DNA from: Hyphomicrobiales bacterium
GTDB lineage: Bacteria; Pseudomonadota; Alphaproteobacteria; Rhizobiales; Xanthobacteraceae
Assembly (NCBI GenBank): GCA_017304505.1
Contig: JAFKKQ010000281.1
Coordinates: 1-5,526 of the forward strand
Length of the DNA stretch: 5,526 nt
Direction: 5' to 3'
Below are positions 1 through 5,501 of this stretch, piece by piece. The notes under the pieces were generated by a model. It made no database searches and was not told the origin of the DNA. It was given only the letters and a program-made list of their open reading frames with translations. The position numbers and the translations under genes are program-made. Numbering within the stretch: position 1 is the stretch's first letter; the number at the start of each line of letters is the position of its first letter.

Positions 1-513
1 GCCGACCACGATACGGTCGGGCAGCTTGAAGTCGCGGATCGCCGCGCCTTCGCGCAGGAACTCGGGATTGGAGACAACCGCGAAATCGGCGTCAGGTCGC
101 GCCTCGCGGATGATGCGTTCCACCTCATCGCCGGTTCCCACCGGAACTGTCGATTTGGTTACCACGACGGTAAAACCATCCAGCGCCGCCGCGATCTCGC
201 GCGCCGCCTCGTAAACGAAGGACAGGTCGGCGTGACCGTCGCCGCGGCGCGACGGCGTGCCGACCGCGATGAACACCGCCTCCGCCTGGGTGACCGGCCC
301 CTTCAGGTCGGTGGTAAAATCGAGCCTTTGCGCCTTGACGTTCGCCGCCACCAGATCGTCGAGGCCGGGCTCGAAAATCGGCATTTCGCCGCGCCGAAGC
401 GCCGCGATCTTGCCGGCATCCTTGTCCACACAGGTCACATGGTGACCAAAATCGGCGAAGCAGGCCCCCGAGACGAGGCCGACGTAGCCGGTGCCGATCA
501 TCGCTACGCGCAT
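1..513 (-). CDS. ugd: UDP-glucose 6-dehydrogenase, N-terminal part (runs off the window)
   Basis: Cytoplasmic enzyme that oxidises UDP-glucose to UDP-glucuronate with two NAD+, supplying uronic acid for exopolysaccharide, capsule or LPS. The visible 171 residues cover the NAD-binding Rossmann domain. They show GTGYVG (residues 7-12), an acidic residue at the end of strand 2 (D30, VDKD) that should bind the NAD ribose, IAVGTP (82-87), TKSTVPVGT (119-127) and SNPEFLREG (148-156), all family hallmarks. The catalytic cysteine, normally near residue 260, lies beyond the left edge. The start is the ATG at 513-511, which begins exactly at the expected MRVAMIGTGYVG; a modest G-rich Shine-Dalgarno (TTGGGG) lies just before it. 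The gene diverges from the acyltransferase gene. UDP-GlcDH and GDP-mannose dehydrogenase share this fold, but the STVPVGT and NPEFLREG pattern favours Ugd. Confidence 0.93.
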   Translation of the reverse strand, partial: MRVAMIGTGYVGLVSGACFADFGHHVTCVDKDAGKIAALRRGEMPIFEPGLDDLVAANVKAQRLDFTTDLKGPVTQAEAVFIAVGTPSRRGDGHADLSFVYEAAREIAAALDGFTVVVTKSTVPVGTGDEVERIIREARPDADFAVVSNPEFLREGAAIRDFKLPDRIVVG

Positions 514-540
514 CGCACCCCAACGGTTGGCATGGCGGGA

Positions 541-555
541 ATGGTTAATATAACC
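541..555 (-). promoter_or_regulatory. A+T-rich palindrome with CtrA-type half-site upstream of ugd
   Basis: In a G+C-rich intergenic region, 543-555 is a perfect inverted repeat (GGTTA, spacer ATA, TAACC). On the minus strand 548-541 reads TTAACCAT, the 8-base half-site known for the cell-cycle regulator CtrA in Caulobacter. It lies about 28 bases before the ugd start. The overlapping TATATT (552-547, minus) could be a -10 box, but no convincing -35 is seen. A full TTAA-N7-TTAA site is absent. Regulation by CtrA is inference. Confidence 0.35.
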
Positions 556-760
556 CAGGACGGCCTGACACCAGGACGCCCAGACATGGGCTCTTGGCTC
601 ATGCGCTGCAACCTGACGAGCGAATGGGCCGGAGTTTAGGCAATCGTGTAAACCGGGATGAAACCACGGCCGGATAACAATAGCCCAACATTTGATGCAA
701 CTCCGCCCTATCCTTCCGAGATACGCCCTTCAGGCGCTTCCGGGTAAGATCGCGGCAGCA

Positions 761-765
761 CGGAG
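761..765 (+). promoter_or_regulatory. Shine-Dalgarno deciding the acyltransferase start
   Basis: CGGAG ends 7 bases before the GTG at 773. The earlier in-frame starts (TTG at 692, ATG at 695) have no purine-rich sequence at the right distance. They would also add 26-27 residues that do not resemble the short cytosolic N-terminus usual in this family. Confidence 0.55.
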
Positions 766-772
766 CCACGCG

Positions 773-1810
773 GTGACGCATACGTCCGGGACCGGGCGAG
801 TCGATTGGGTCGACTACGCCAAGGGTATCTGCATCGTCATGGTGGTGATGATGCATTCGACGCTCGGCGTCGAACTCGCCGCCGGCCGCGAGGGTTGGAT
901 GCATCATGTCGTGGAGTTCGCGCGGCCGTTCCGTATGCCGGACTTCTTCATGATCTCGGGCCTGTTCCTGGCGCGGGTCATCGACCGCGAATGGCGCGAC
1001 TACCTCGACCGCAAAGTCGTTCATTTCGCATACTTCTATGTCCTCTGGGTGACGATCCAGTACGCCTTCAAGGCGCCCATGTTCGCCGCCGAGCAAGGCT
1101 GGGGCGGTGTGGGCTTGAGCTATCTCGAAGCCTTCATCGAGCCGTTCGGCACGCTGTGGTTCATTTACCTGCTGCCGATCTTCTTCGTCGTCATCAAGCT
1201 GACGCGCAATGTGCCCTGGCCCGTGATCTGGCTGATCGGCGCGGCGCTGGAGATGGCACACGTCAACACCGGCTGGACGGCAATCGACGAGTTCGCCCAT
1301 CGCTTCGTCTACATCTACACCGGCTATGTCTTCGCAGCGCGCGTGTTCGAGTTCACCGCCGCCGTGCAGCGGCAACCGGTTATGGCGCTTGCGGGTCTGG
1401 CGCTGTGGGCGCTGGTCAATGGCGGACTGGTGATGGCCGGCTTCGCCGGCTGGCCGCTGATCTCGCTTATGCTCGGCATCCTCGGCGCGGGCGCCGTGAT
1501 GACGGCTGCGGCGCTCCTCGCCAAGACCCACCTGTTCGACGCGCTGCGCTATTGCGGCCAGAACTCCATCGTCATCTACCTCGCCTTCTTCCTGCCGATG
1601 GCGGCGAGCCGCATCGTGCTGCTCAAGACCGGCATCATCTCCGACCTGGGCACGGTTTCGCTCATCGTGACAACGGTGGGTGTAATCGGCGCCCTGGTGT
1701 GGTTCTGGGCGGCGCGCAACACGCCGTTCCGCTTCCTGTTCCTGTTCGAGCGGCCGGCCTGGGCGCGGCTCAAGCCCCGTAAAATTTCGACCTTGCAGCC
1801 GGCGGAATAA
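773..1810 (+). CDS. acyltransferase family 3 integral membrane protein
   Basis: Inner-membrane protein of the acyltransferase 3 family (O-acetylases such as OatA, NodX and OpgC types), which transfer acyl groups, often acetyl, to sugars or other envelope substrates. With the GTG at 773 it has 345 residues, typical for a stand-alone member. The family signature appears at the start: DWVDYAKGICIVMVVMMH (residues 11-28), where H28 corresponds to the conserved histidine after the first helix, then FRMPDFFMISGLFLARV (53-69). About ten hydrophobic helices follow, including FGTLWFIYLLPIFFVVI (125-141), WLIGAALEM (153-161), a long hydrophobic run at 202-250, and SIVIYLAFFLPMAASRIV (265-282). The C-terminus is short, basic and probably cytosolic. 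The substrate cannot be told; the divergent ugd suggests decoration of a surface polysaccharide, but that is inference. The longest frame extends to 692, so an earlier start is possible though poorly supported. Confidence 0.88.
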   Translation: MTHTSGTGRVDWVDYAKGICIVMVVMMHSTLGVELAAGREGWMHHVVEFARPFRMPDFFMISGLFLARVIDREWRDYLDRKVVHFAYFYVLWVTIQYAFKAPMFAAEQGWGGVGLSYLEAFIEPFGTLWFIYLLPIFFVVIKLTRNVPWPVIWLIGAALEMAHVNTGWTAIDEFAHRFVYIYTGYVFAARVFEFTAAVQRQPVMALAGLALWALVNGGLVMAGFAGWPLISLMLGILGAGAVMTAAALLAKTHLFDALRYCGQNSIVIYLAFFLPMAASRIVLLKTGIISDLGTVSLIVTTVGVIGALVWFWAARNTPFRFLFLFERPAWARLKPRKISTLQPAE

Positions 1811-1820
1811 CCTTCTTCAC

Positions 1821-1905
1821 CGTCATTCCGGGACGGCCGCAGGCCGGACCCGGAATCCAGCGGCGGACTTGGCGCACGTGTCTGGATTGCCCGGTTCGCT
1901 TGCCG
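1821..1905. repeat. two-part palindromic (REP-like) intergenic element
   Basis: Just after the acyltransferase stop is a near-perfect nested hairpin: ATTCCGGG (1825-1832) pairs with CCCGGAAT (1849-1856), and inside it CGGCC (1834-1838) pairs with GGCCG (1842-1846) around a GCA loop. A second relation joins AATCCAG (1854-1860) to CTGGATT (1882-1888), perfect 7-base arms about 21 bases apart, followed by CCCGGTTCGCTTGCCGG. The CATTCCGGG...CCCGGAAT core resembles dispersed intergenic repeats common in Bradyrhizobium and Rhodopseudomonas relatives (recognised from memory). There is no T-run, so it is not a standard intrinsic terminator, though the hairpin could stabilise the upstream mRNA end. 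Outer limits are approximate. The remaining bases to 1973 show no clear polA promoter. Confidence 0.7.
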
Positions 1906-1973
1906 GAGCGCGTTGAAGACGACGCTGTGGACCGCTCGTTGCCAAATCAGCGCCGGCAGCCCACATTCCGGCC

Positions 1974-3371
1974 ATGCCAGCTCCCTCAAAAACCAAGGCC
2001 GCGCCTGCAAAGTCCGCGGCCAAGACACGTGCCAAGACACCGGCCAAGACACCCGCCGCAGCCGTCCCGGGATCGCTGAAAAAGGGTGACCATGTCTTTC
2101 TGGTCGACGGCTCGGGTTACATCTTCCGCGCCTACCACGCGTTGCCGCCGCTGACCCGCAAGTCGGATGGGCTGCAGATCAACGCTGTGCTCGGCTTCTG
2201 CAACATGCTGTGGAAGCTGCTCAACGAGATGAAGCCGGAGGAGCGGCCGACCCATCTGGCGGTGGTGTTCGACAAATCGGAAAAGACGTTCCGCACCGAT
2301 TTCTATCCGGAGTACAAGGCGCAGCGGCCGGACATCCCGGGCGACCTCATTCCGCAATTTCCGCTGATCCGCGAGGCGGTGCGCGCCTTCGATATCCCCT
2401 GCCTGGAACAGCAGGGCTTCGAGGCCGACGACCTGATCGCGACCTACGTCCGCATCGCCTGCGAGGCGCAGGCCACCTGCACCATCGTGTCGTCCGACAA
2501 GGACCTGATGCAGCTCGTGAACGACTGCGTCGTCATGTACGACACGATGAAGGACAAGCGAATCGGCATTCCCGAGGTTGTCGAAAAGTTCGGCGTGCCG
2601 CCCGAGAAGGTCATCGAAGTCCAGGCGCTGATCGGCGATTCCACCGACAACGTGCCGGGGGTGCCGGGCATCGGCGTCAAGACCGCGGCGCAGCTCATCG
2701 CCGAATACGGCGACCTGGAGACGCTGCTGGCACGCGCCAGCGAGATCAAGCAGGAAAAACGCCGCCAGACCCTGATCGACAATGCAGAACTGGCGCGGGT
2801 CTCCAAGCGCCTGGTGACGCTCGACCAGAACGTCGCGCTCGAGGTTCCGGTCGAAGACCTTGCGGTGCACGAGCCGGACTACAAGCACCTCGTCGCCTTC
2901 CTCAAGGCGATGGAGTTCAACACGCTGACCCGCCGCGTCGCGGAGAAATCCGGTATCGAGGCGAACGAGATCGAAGCGGATGCGAGGCTCTCTTCGTCGT
3001 CTTCCCCGCTTGCGGGGGAGGTCGCCCTCCGCAGCCCGAAGGACGAAGGCACGGCGGGAGGGGGCAATGGCGAACTGTTCGCACCCTCACCCCAACCCTC
3101 CGCCGCAACCGGGGGAGGAAGACCGGGCGTCGGTGCGAATGGCAAGCCCGAATTCACTCCCGCCACGCTGGCCGCAGCGCGCGCGGCCGCGAGACCACAA
3201 GCCTCGACCCGATGGTGGCGCATCTGTGCGGCTTCTCGCTCGCAGTGGACGACAACGAGGCCTGTTATGTGCCGATTGGCCACCGCGAAGGCGGCGCAAA
3301 CGCCGGTACCGACCTGTTCGCACCGGAGCCCAAACTCTGCCCCGATCAAATTCCGGAGCAGGCGGCACTGA
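1974..3371 (+). CDS. polA: DNA polymerase I, N-terminal part: 5' nuclease domain and linker (broken polA)
   Basis: This frame encodes the 5'-3' exonuclease (flap endonuclease) half of Pol I, which removes RNA primers and flaps in Okazaki-fragment maturation and repair. Residues 1-36 are a Lys/Ala/Pro-rich tail as seen in related PolA proteins. The nuclease follows with its metal-binding acidic residues: VDGSGYIFRAYHALPPL (D45), VVFDKSEKTFR (D100), GFEADDLIATY (D152, D153), VSSDKDLMQL (D175, D177) and LIGDSTDNVPGVPGIGVKTA (D222, D225, helix-hairpin-helix). Homology continues to KAMEFNTLTRR (311-321) and the linker. Residues about 339-382 come from an inserted palindromic repeat. FTPATLAAARAAA (394-406) still looks like a PolA linker, but from about 3192 the frame is nonsense and stops at 3371. 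The real continuation is in another frame (3191-4963). The ATG at 1974 has no strong Shine-Dalgarno, yet is the only start giving the usual tail. The product here is 465 residues, against roughly 900-1000 for whole Pol I. Confidence 0.88.
   Translation: MPAPSKTKAAPAKSAAKTRAKTPAKTPAAAVPGSLKKGDHVFLVDGSGYIFRAYHALPPLTRKSDGLQINAVLGFCNMLWKLLNEMKPEERPTHLAVVFDKSEKTFRTDFYPEYKAQRPDIPGDLIPQFPLIREAVRAFDIPCLEQQGFEADDLIATYVRIACEAQATCTIVSSDKDLMQLVNDCVVMYDTMKDKRIGIPEVVEKFGVPPEKVIEVQALIGDSTDNVPGVPGIGVKTAAQLIAEYGDLETLLARASEIKQEKRRQTLIDNAELARVSKRLVTLDQNVALEVPVEDLAVHEPDYKHLVAFLKAMEFNTLTRRVAEKSGIEANEIEADARLSSSSSPLAGEVALRSPKDEGTAGGGNGELFAPSPQPSAATGGGRPGVGANGKPEFTPATLAAARAAARPQASTRWWRICAASRSQWTTTRPVMCRLATAKAAQTPVPTCSHRSPNSAPIKFRSRRH
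2019..2054 (+). repeat. 12-base tandem repeat, three copies, in the PolA tail
   Basis: Three head-to-tail copies of GCCAAGACA followed by CGT, CCG or CCC (2019-2030, 2031-2042, 2043-2054) encode AKTR, AKTP, AKTP. The unit is a multiple of three, so copy-number change would keep the frame. It lies in the flexible, positively charged N-terminal tail before the nuclease domain. Confidence 0.8.
2988..3121 (+). repeat. palindromic dispersed-type repeat translated in frame within the PolA linker
   Basis: Between conserved PolA segments lies a stretch with several hairpins: CTTCCCCGC (3001-3009) with GCGGGGGAG (3012-3020) around TT; GCGAAC (3070-3075) with GTTCGC (3077-3082) around one T; and CCTCC (3097-3101) with GGAGG (3114-3118). 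The wording CACCCTCACCCCAACCCTC followed by GGGGGAGG is a theme of noncoding dispersed repeats in Hyphomicrobiales (recognised from memory). It is read as a low-complexity peptide (SPLAGEVALRSPKDEGTAGG and onward, residues about 339-382) without a stop, and lies in the linker, where extra residues should be tolerated. Boundaries are estimated from where PolA-like sequence ends and resumes. Confidence 0.6.
3176..3193 (+). other. polA frame junction: probable deletion or assembly gap
   Basis: Upstream coding ends in LAAARAAA (codons starting at positions divisible by three). Downstream coding begins at GAG 3191-3193 as ETTSLDPM, two bases further in phase. Between these, Pol I proteins normally have the rest of the linker and the first exonuclease strand ending in D-T-E, roughly 30 residues by family knowledge. 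Here only the E remains. A net loss of 3n+1 bases explains both the frame change and the missing residues. The junction is a pure G/C run containing GCGGCCGC (3183-3190). Confidence 0.7.
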
Positions 3372-4963
3372 AGGAAATCAAGGCGGTTTTGGAAGACCCG
3401 TCGATCCTGAAGATCGGCCAGAACCTGAAGTACGACTGTCTGGTGTTTGCCCGCCGTGGCATTGAAATCCATCCCTATGACGACACCATGCTGATGTCCT
3501 ACGTGCTCGACGCCGGTCGTTCGCGCGGACATGGCATGGACGATCTCGCGGAGAAGTGGCTCGGTCACCAGACCGTCCATTTCGAACACGTCGCCGGCTC
3601 CGGCAAGAACCAAGTGACGTTCGACTGCGTGCCGATCGAGAAGGCGAGCGAATACGCCGCCGAAGACGCGGATGTGACGCTGCGGCTGTGGAAGGCGCTG
3701 AAGGCGCGGCTTCCGGCCGAGCATGTCGCGACCGTCTACGAAATGCTGGAGCGGCCGCTGGTGACCGTGCTGGCGCGCATGGAAGGCCGCGGCATCGCCA
3801 TCGACCGGCAAGTGTTGTCGCGACTATCCGGCGAGTTCGCGCAGAAGCAAGCCGGCCTCGAGGACGAGATCGCCAAACTCGCGGGCCAACCGCTCAATCC
3901 CGGAAGCCCGAAACAACTCGGCGACGTACTGTTCGGCAGCATGGGCCTGCCCGGCGGCACCAAGACCAAGACCGGGCAATGGGCCACCGGCGCGAAGGTT
4001 CTGGAAGACCTCGCCGAGCAGGGCCATGAACTGCCGCAGAAGATTCTCGACTGGCGGCAGGTGTCGAAGCTGCGCTCGACCTACACCGATGCGCTGCCGG
4101 GCTTCGTCAACGCCGAGACGCACCGCGTCCACACCAGCTACGCGCTGGCGGCGACCACCACCGGGCGGCTGTCGTCGTCGGAGCCGAACTTGCAGAACAT
4201 CCCGGTGCGCACCGAGGAGGGCCGCAAGATCCGCCGTGCCTTCATCGCCGCTCCGGGCACCAAGCTCGTCTCGGCCGACTATTCGCAGATCGAACTGCGA
4301 CTGCTCGCCGAGATCGCCGAGATCGCAACGCTAAAAAAAGCGTTTCGTGACGGCCTCGACATCCACGCCATGACCGCATCGGAAATGTTCGGCGTCCCGG
4401 TCAAGGACATGCCCGGCGAGGTGCGCCGGCGGGCCAAGGCGATCAACTTCGGCATCATCTACGGCATCTCGGCATTCGGCCTCGCCAATCAGCTTGGCAT
4501 CGCACGCGAGGAGGCCGGCGCCTACATCAAGAAATACTTCGAGCGCTTCCCCGGCATTCGCGACTACATGGAAGAAACCAAGGCGTTCGCCAAAAAGAAC
4601 GGCTATGTGCTCACGCTGTTCGGTCGAAAGTGCCACTATCCCGATATCACGGCGTCCAACCCGTCGCTGCGCGCATTCAACGAGCGCGCCGCGATCAACG
4701 CGCGGCTGCAAGGCACCGCCGCCGATATCATCCGTCGCGCCATGATCCGCGTCGAACCGGCGCTGGCGAAGGCCAAGCTCAATGCGAAGATGCTGCTGCA
4801 GGTGCACGACGAACTGATCTTCGAAGTGCCGGAGGGCGAGGTCGACAAGACACTGCCGGTGGTCAGGCGCGTGATGGAAGACGCGCCGATGCCCGCCGTG
4901 TCGCTGACCGTGCCGCTATCGGTGGAGGCCCGCGCCGCGCACAATTGGGACGAGGCGCACTAA
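3191..4963 (+). CDS. polA: DNA polymerase I, C-terminal (Klenow) part: truncated 3'-5' exonuclease and complete polymerase domain (broken polA)
   Basis: This is the continuation of polA in a frame different from that of 1974-3371; 3191 is where homology starts, not a start codon. Exonuclease domain: begins at ETTSLDPM, so the Exo I glutamate is kept but its partner aspartate is gone (GRE where DTE is expected). Exo II GQNLKYD (D at 3434) and Exo III YAAEDADVTL (D at 3665) are intact. Polymerase domain: TGRLSSSEPNLQNIPVR; motif A SADYSQIELR (D at 4277); motif B RRRAKAINFGIIYG (K at 4436); motif C QVHDELIFEV (D at 4808); and the usual Pol I end, HNWDEAH. Nothing in the polymerase part looks decayed, which argues for a recent event or an assembly error. 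The first in-frame ATG is 3212 and has no visible Shine-Dalgarno; the frame is open back to 2210, so separate translation is not excluded but unsupported. The gene ends 27 bases from the convergent redoxin gene. Confidence 0.87.
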   Translation, partial: ETTSLDPMVAHLCGFSLAVDDNEACYVPIGHREGGANAGTDLFAPEPKLCPDQIPEQAALKEIKAVLEDPSILKIGQNLKYDCLVFARRGIEIHPYDDTMLMSYVLDAGRSRGHGMDDLAEKWLGHQTVHFEHVAGSGKNQVTFDCVPIEKASEYAAEDADVTLRLWKALKARLPAEHVATVYEMLERPLVTVLARMEGRGIAIDRQVLSRLSGEFAQKQAGLEDEIAKLAGQPLNPGSPKQLGDVLFGSMGLPGGTKTKTGQWATGAKVLEDLAEQGHELPQKILDWRQVSKLRSTYTDALPGFVNAETHRVHTSYALAATTTGRLSSSEPNLQNIPVRTEEGRKIRRAFIAAPGTKLVSADYSQIELRLLAEIAEIATLKKAFRDGLDIHAMTASEMFGVPVKDMPGEVRRRAKAINFGIIYGISAFGLANQLGIAREEAGAYIKKYFERFPGIRDYMEETKAFAKKNGYVLTLFGRKCHYPDITASNPSLRAFNERAAINARLQGTAADIIRRAMIRVEPALAKAKLNAKMLLQVHDELIFEVPEGEVDKTLPVVRRVMEDAPMPAVSLTVPLSVEARAAHNWDEAH

Positions 4964-4975
4964 GCGCTATCCTGG

Positions 4976-4990
4976 CGCGGCGGCACCGCG
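4976..4990. terminator. short hairpin between convergent polA and redoxin genes
   Basis: CGCGG (4976-4980) pairs with CCGCG (4986-4990) around CGGCA, filling the end of the 27-base gap between the two stop codons. It could serve transcripts from both sides, but the stem is only five pairs and there is no T-run on either strand, so terminator function is a guess. Confidence 0.2.
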
Positions 4991-5473
4991 TTATGGCGAT
5001 GGGCGTGTGGCCAGGGCTGCGGCGATGCGCGCGCCGAGCGCCATATCGTCCTCCGCCCCGAAGCCCTGATAGGCGATGCGCCCATCGCGGCCGATGATGA
5101 CGGCGGTCGGCGTGCCTTGCATTTGATAGGCTTGCATGGTGACGGGAATCGGACCGGGGTCGCCCGGCCGATCGACCGCGATCGGAAACGTCAGCCGGTA
5201 CTCGTGGATGAACGCCTCGAGCGCCACCGGCGTCATCGCCGCGTGGTGCTCGAACACGGTATGAAGGCCGATCACCTGGAGGTCGCTGGGCCCAAAGATG
5301 CGGTGCGCCTTCTCGGCCTGCGGCGTGCCGGTGGTGACACATCCCGGACACAGCATCTGGAACGCGTGGAGCAGCACGACACGGCCGCGCAGAGCCGCCA
5401 GCGTCAGCGGCTGCGGCGTGTTGAACCAGCGGTCCACCACCAGTTCCGAGGCGTAAGAGCCCGGCTCATCCAT
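4991..5473 (-). CDS. thioredoxin-fold redoxin (peroxiredoxin/TlpA-like), cytoplasmic
   Basis: A 160-residue protein with a single thioredoxin fold of the AhpC/TSA-redoxin/TlpA group. After a first strand (ELVVDRWFN, residues 10-18), LTLAALRGRVVLLHAFQMLCPGC (23-45) is the classic 'L..LRGKvvll.F...CP.C' segment, with C42 and C45 forming a CPGC motif. Then come DLQVIGLHTVFEHH (64-77), FIHEYRLTFPIAVD (88-101), the cis-proline loop QMQGTPTAVIIGRDGRIAYQGFG (P122; 117-139) and a closing helix. It probably reduces disulphides or peroxides with the CXXC pair; the partner is unknown. There is no signal peptide or membrane anchor, so unlike true TlpA or ResA it should stay in the cytoplasm. The ATG at 5473-5471 is chosen because of a strong Shine-Dalgarno. 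A TTG at 5488 would add five residues but would overlap that site. It converges on polA and has no operon partner in view. Confidence 0.87.
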   Translation of the reverse strand: MDEPGSYASELVVDRWFNTPQPLTLAALRGRVVLLHAFQMLCPGCVTTGTPQAEKAHRIFGPSDLQVIGLHTVFEHHAAMTPVALEAFIHEYRLTFPIAVDRPGDPGPIPVTMQAYQMQGTPTAVIIGRDGRIAYQGFGAEDDMALGARIAAALATRPSP

Positions 5474-5479
5474 GCGCGG

Positions 5480-5486
5480 CCCCCTC
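5480..5486 (-). promoter_or_regulatory. Shine-Dalgarno of the redoxin gene
   Basis: On the minus strand GAGGGGG (5486-5480) ends six bases before the ATG at 5473. It supports this start over the upstream in-frame TTG at 5488, which lies at the very edge of this site. Confidence 0.65.
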
Positions 5487-5490
5487 AATC

Positions 5491-5501
5491 TCTGTCACAG
5501 A
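5491..5501. promoter_or_regulatory. short palindrome upstream of the redoxin gene
   Basis: TCTGT-C-ACAGA is a perfect inverted repeat with five-base arms, 18 bases upstream of the redoxin start, where an operator or 5' leader structure could lie. It matches no regulator site I can name, and palindromes this short arise by chance. The rest of the sequence to the right edge shows no clear promoter. Confidence 0.2.

Larger units (their letters stand above)
514..772. other. divergent intergenic region between ugd and the acyltransferase gene
   Basis: This stretch must hold the promoters of both divergent genes. Next to the ugd start is a short inverted repeat (CCAAC-G-GTTGG, 520-530); further out is the A+T-rich palindrome listed separately. 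On the plus strand no good -35/-10 pair is clear; the most A+T-rich spot is GATAACAATA around 673-682. The short open frames crossing this region have no recognisable protein features and overlap the ugd coding sequence in other frames. No RNA gene or terminator is evident. Confidence 0.5.

Noticed and set aside
232..639. Plus-strand open frame overlapping ugd and the intergenic region
   Set aside because: It is antisense to the Rossmann-fold motifs of ugd and has no recognisable protein features.
692..772. Upstream start for the acyltransferase (TTG 692 or ATG 695)
   Set aside because: No Shine-Dalgarno precedes it and the extra residues lack family resemblance; GTG 773 has CGGAG at good spacing.
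599..1531. Long minus-strand open frame (310 codons) opposite the acyltransferase gene
   Set aside because: Its translation is His/Arg/Asp-rich without recognisable domains, and it is the antisense shadow of a clear membrane protein in G+C-rich DNA.
1811..1973. Intrinsic terminator for the acyltransferase gene
   Set aside because: The hairpin at 1825-1856 is strong but has no following T-run on the plus strand; it is better described as a dispersed palindromic repeat.
1986..2888. Long minus-strand open frame opposite the Pol I 5' nuclease domain
   Set aside because: It lies antisense to strongly conserved nuclease motifs, and its composition is typical of a shadow frame.
3111..3141. GGGGGAGGAAG as a Shine-Dalgarno for a separately translated Klenow fragment
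   Set aside because: The GTG at 3133 and ATG at 3139 downstream of it are not in the polymerase frame, so they cannot start that product.
2879..3811. Minus-strand open frame spanning the repeat and the polA junction
   Set aside because: It has no recognisable motifs and overlaps Exo II and Exo III coding on the other strand. It is open mainly because the region is G+C-rich and repeat-laden.
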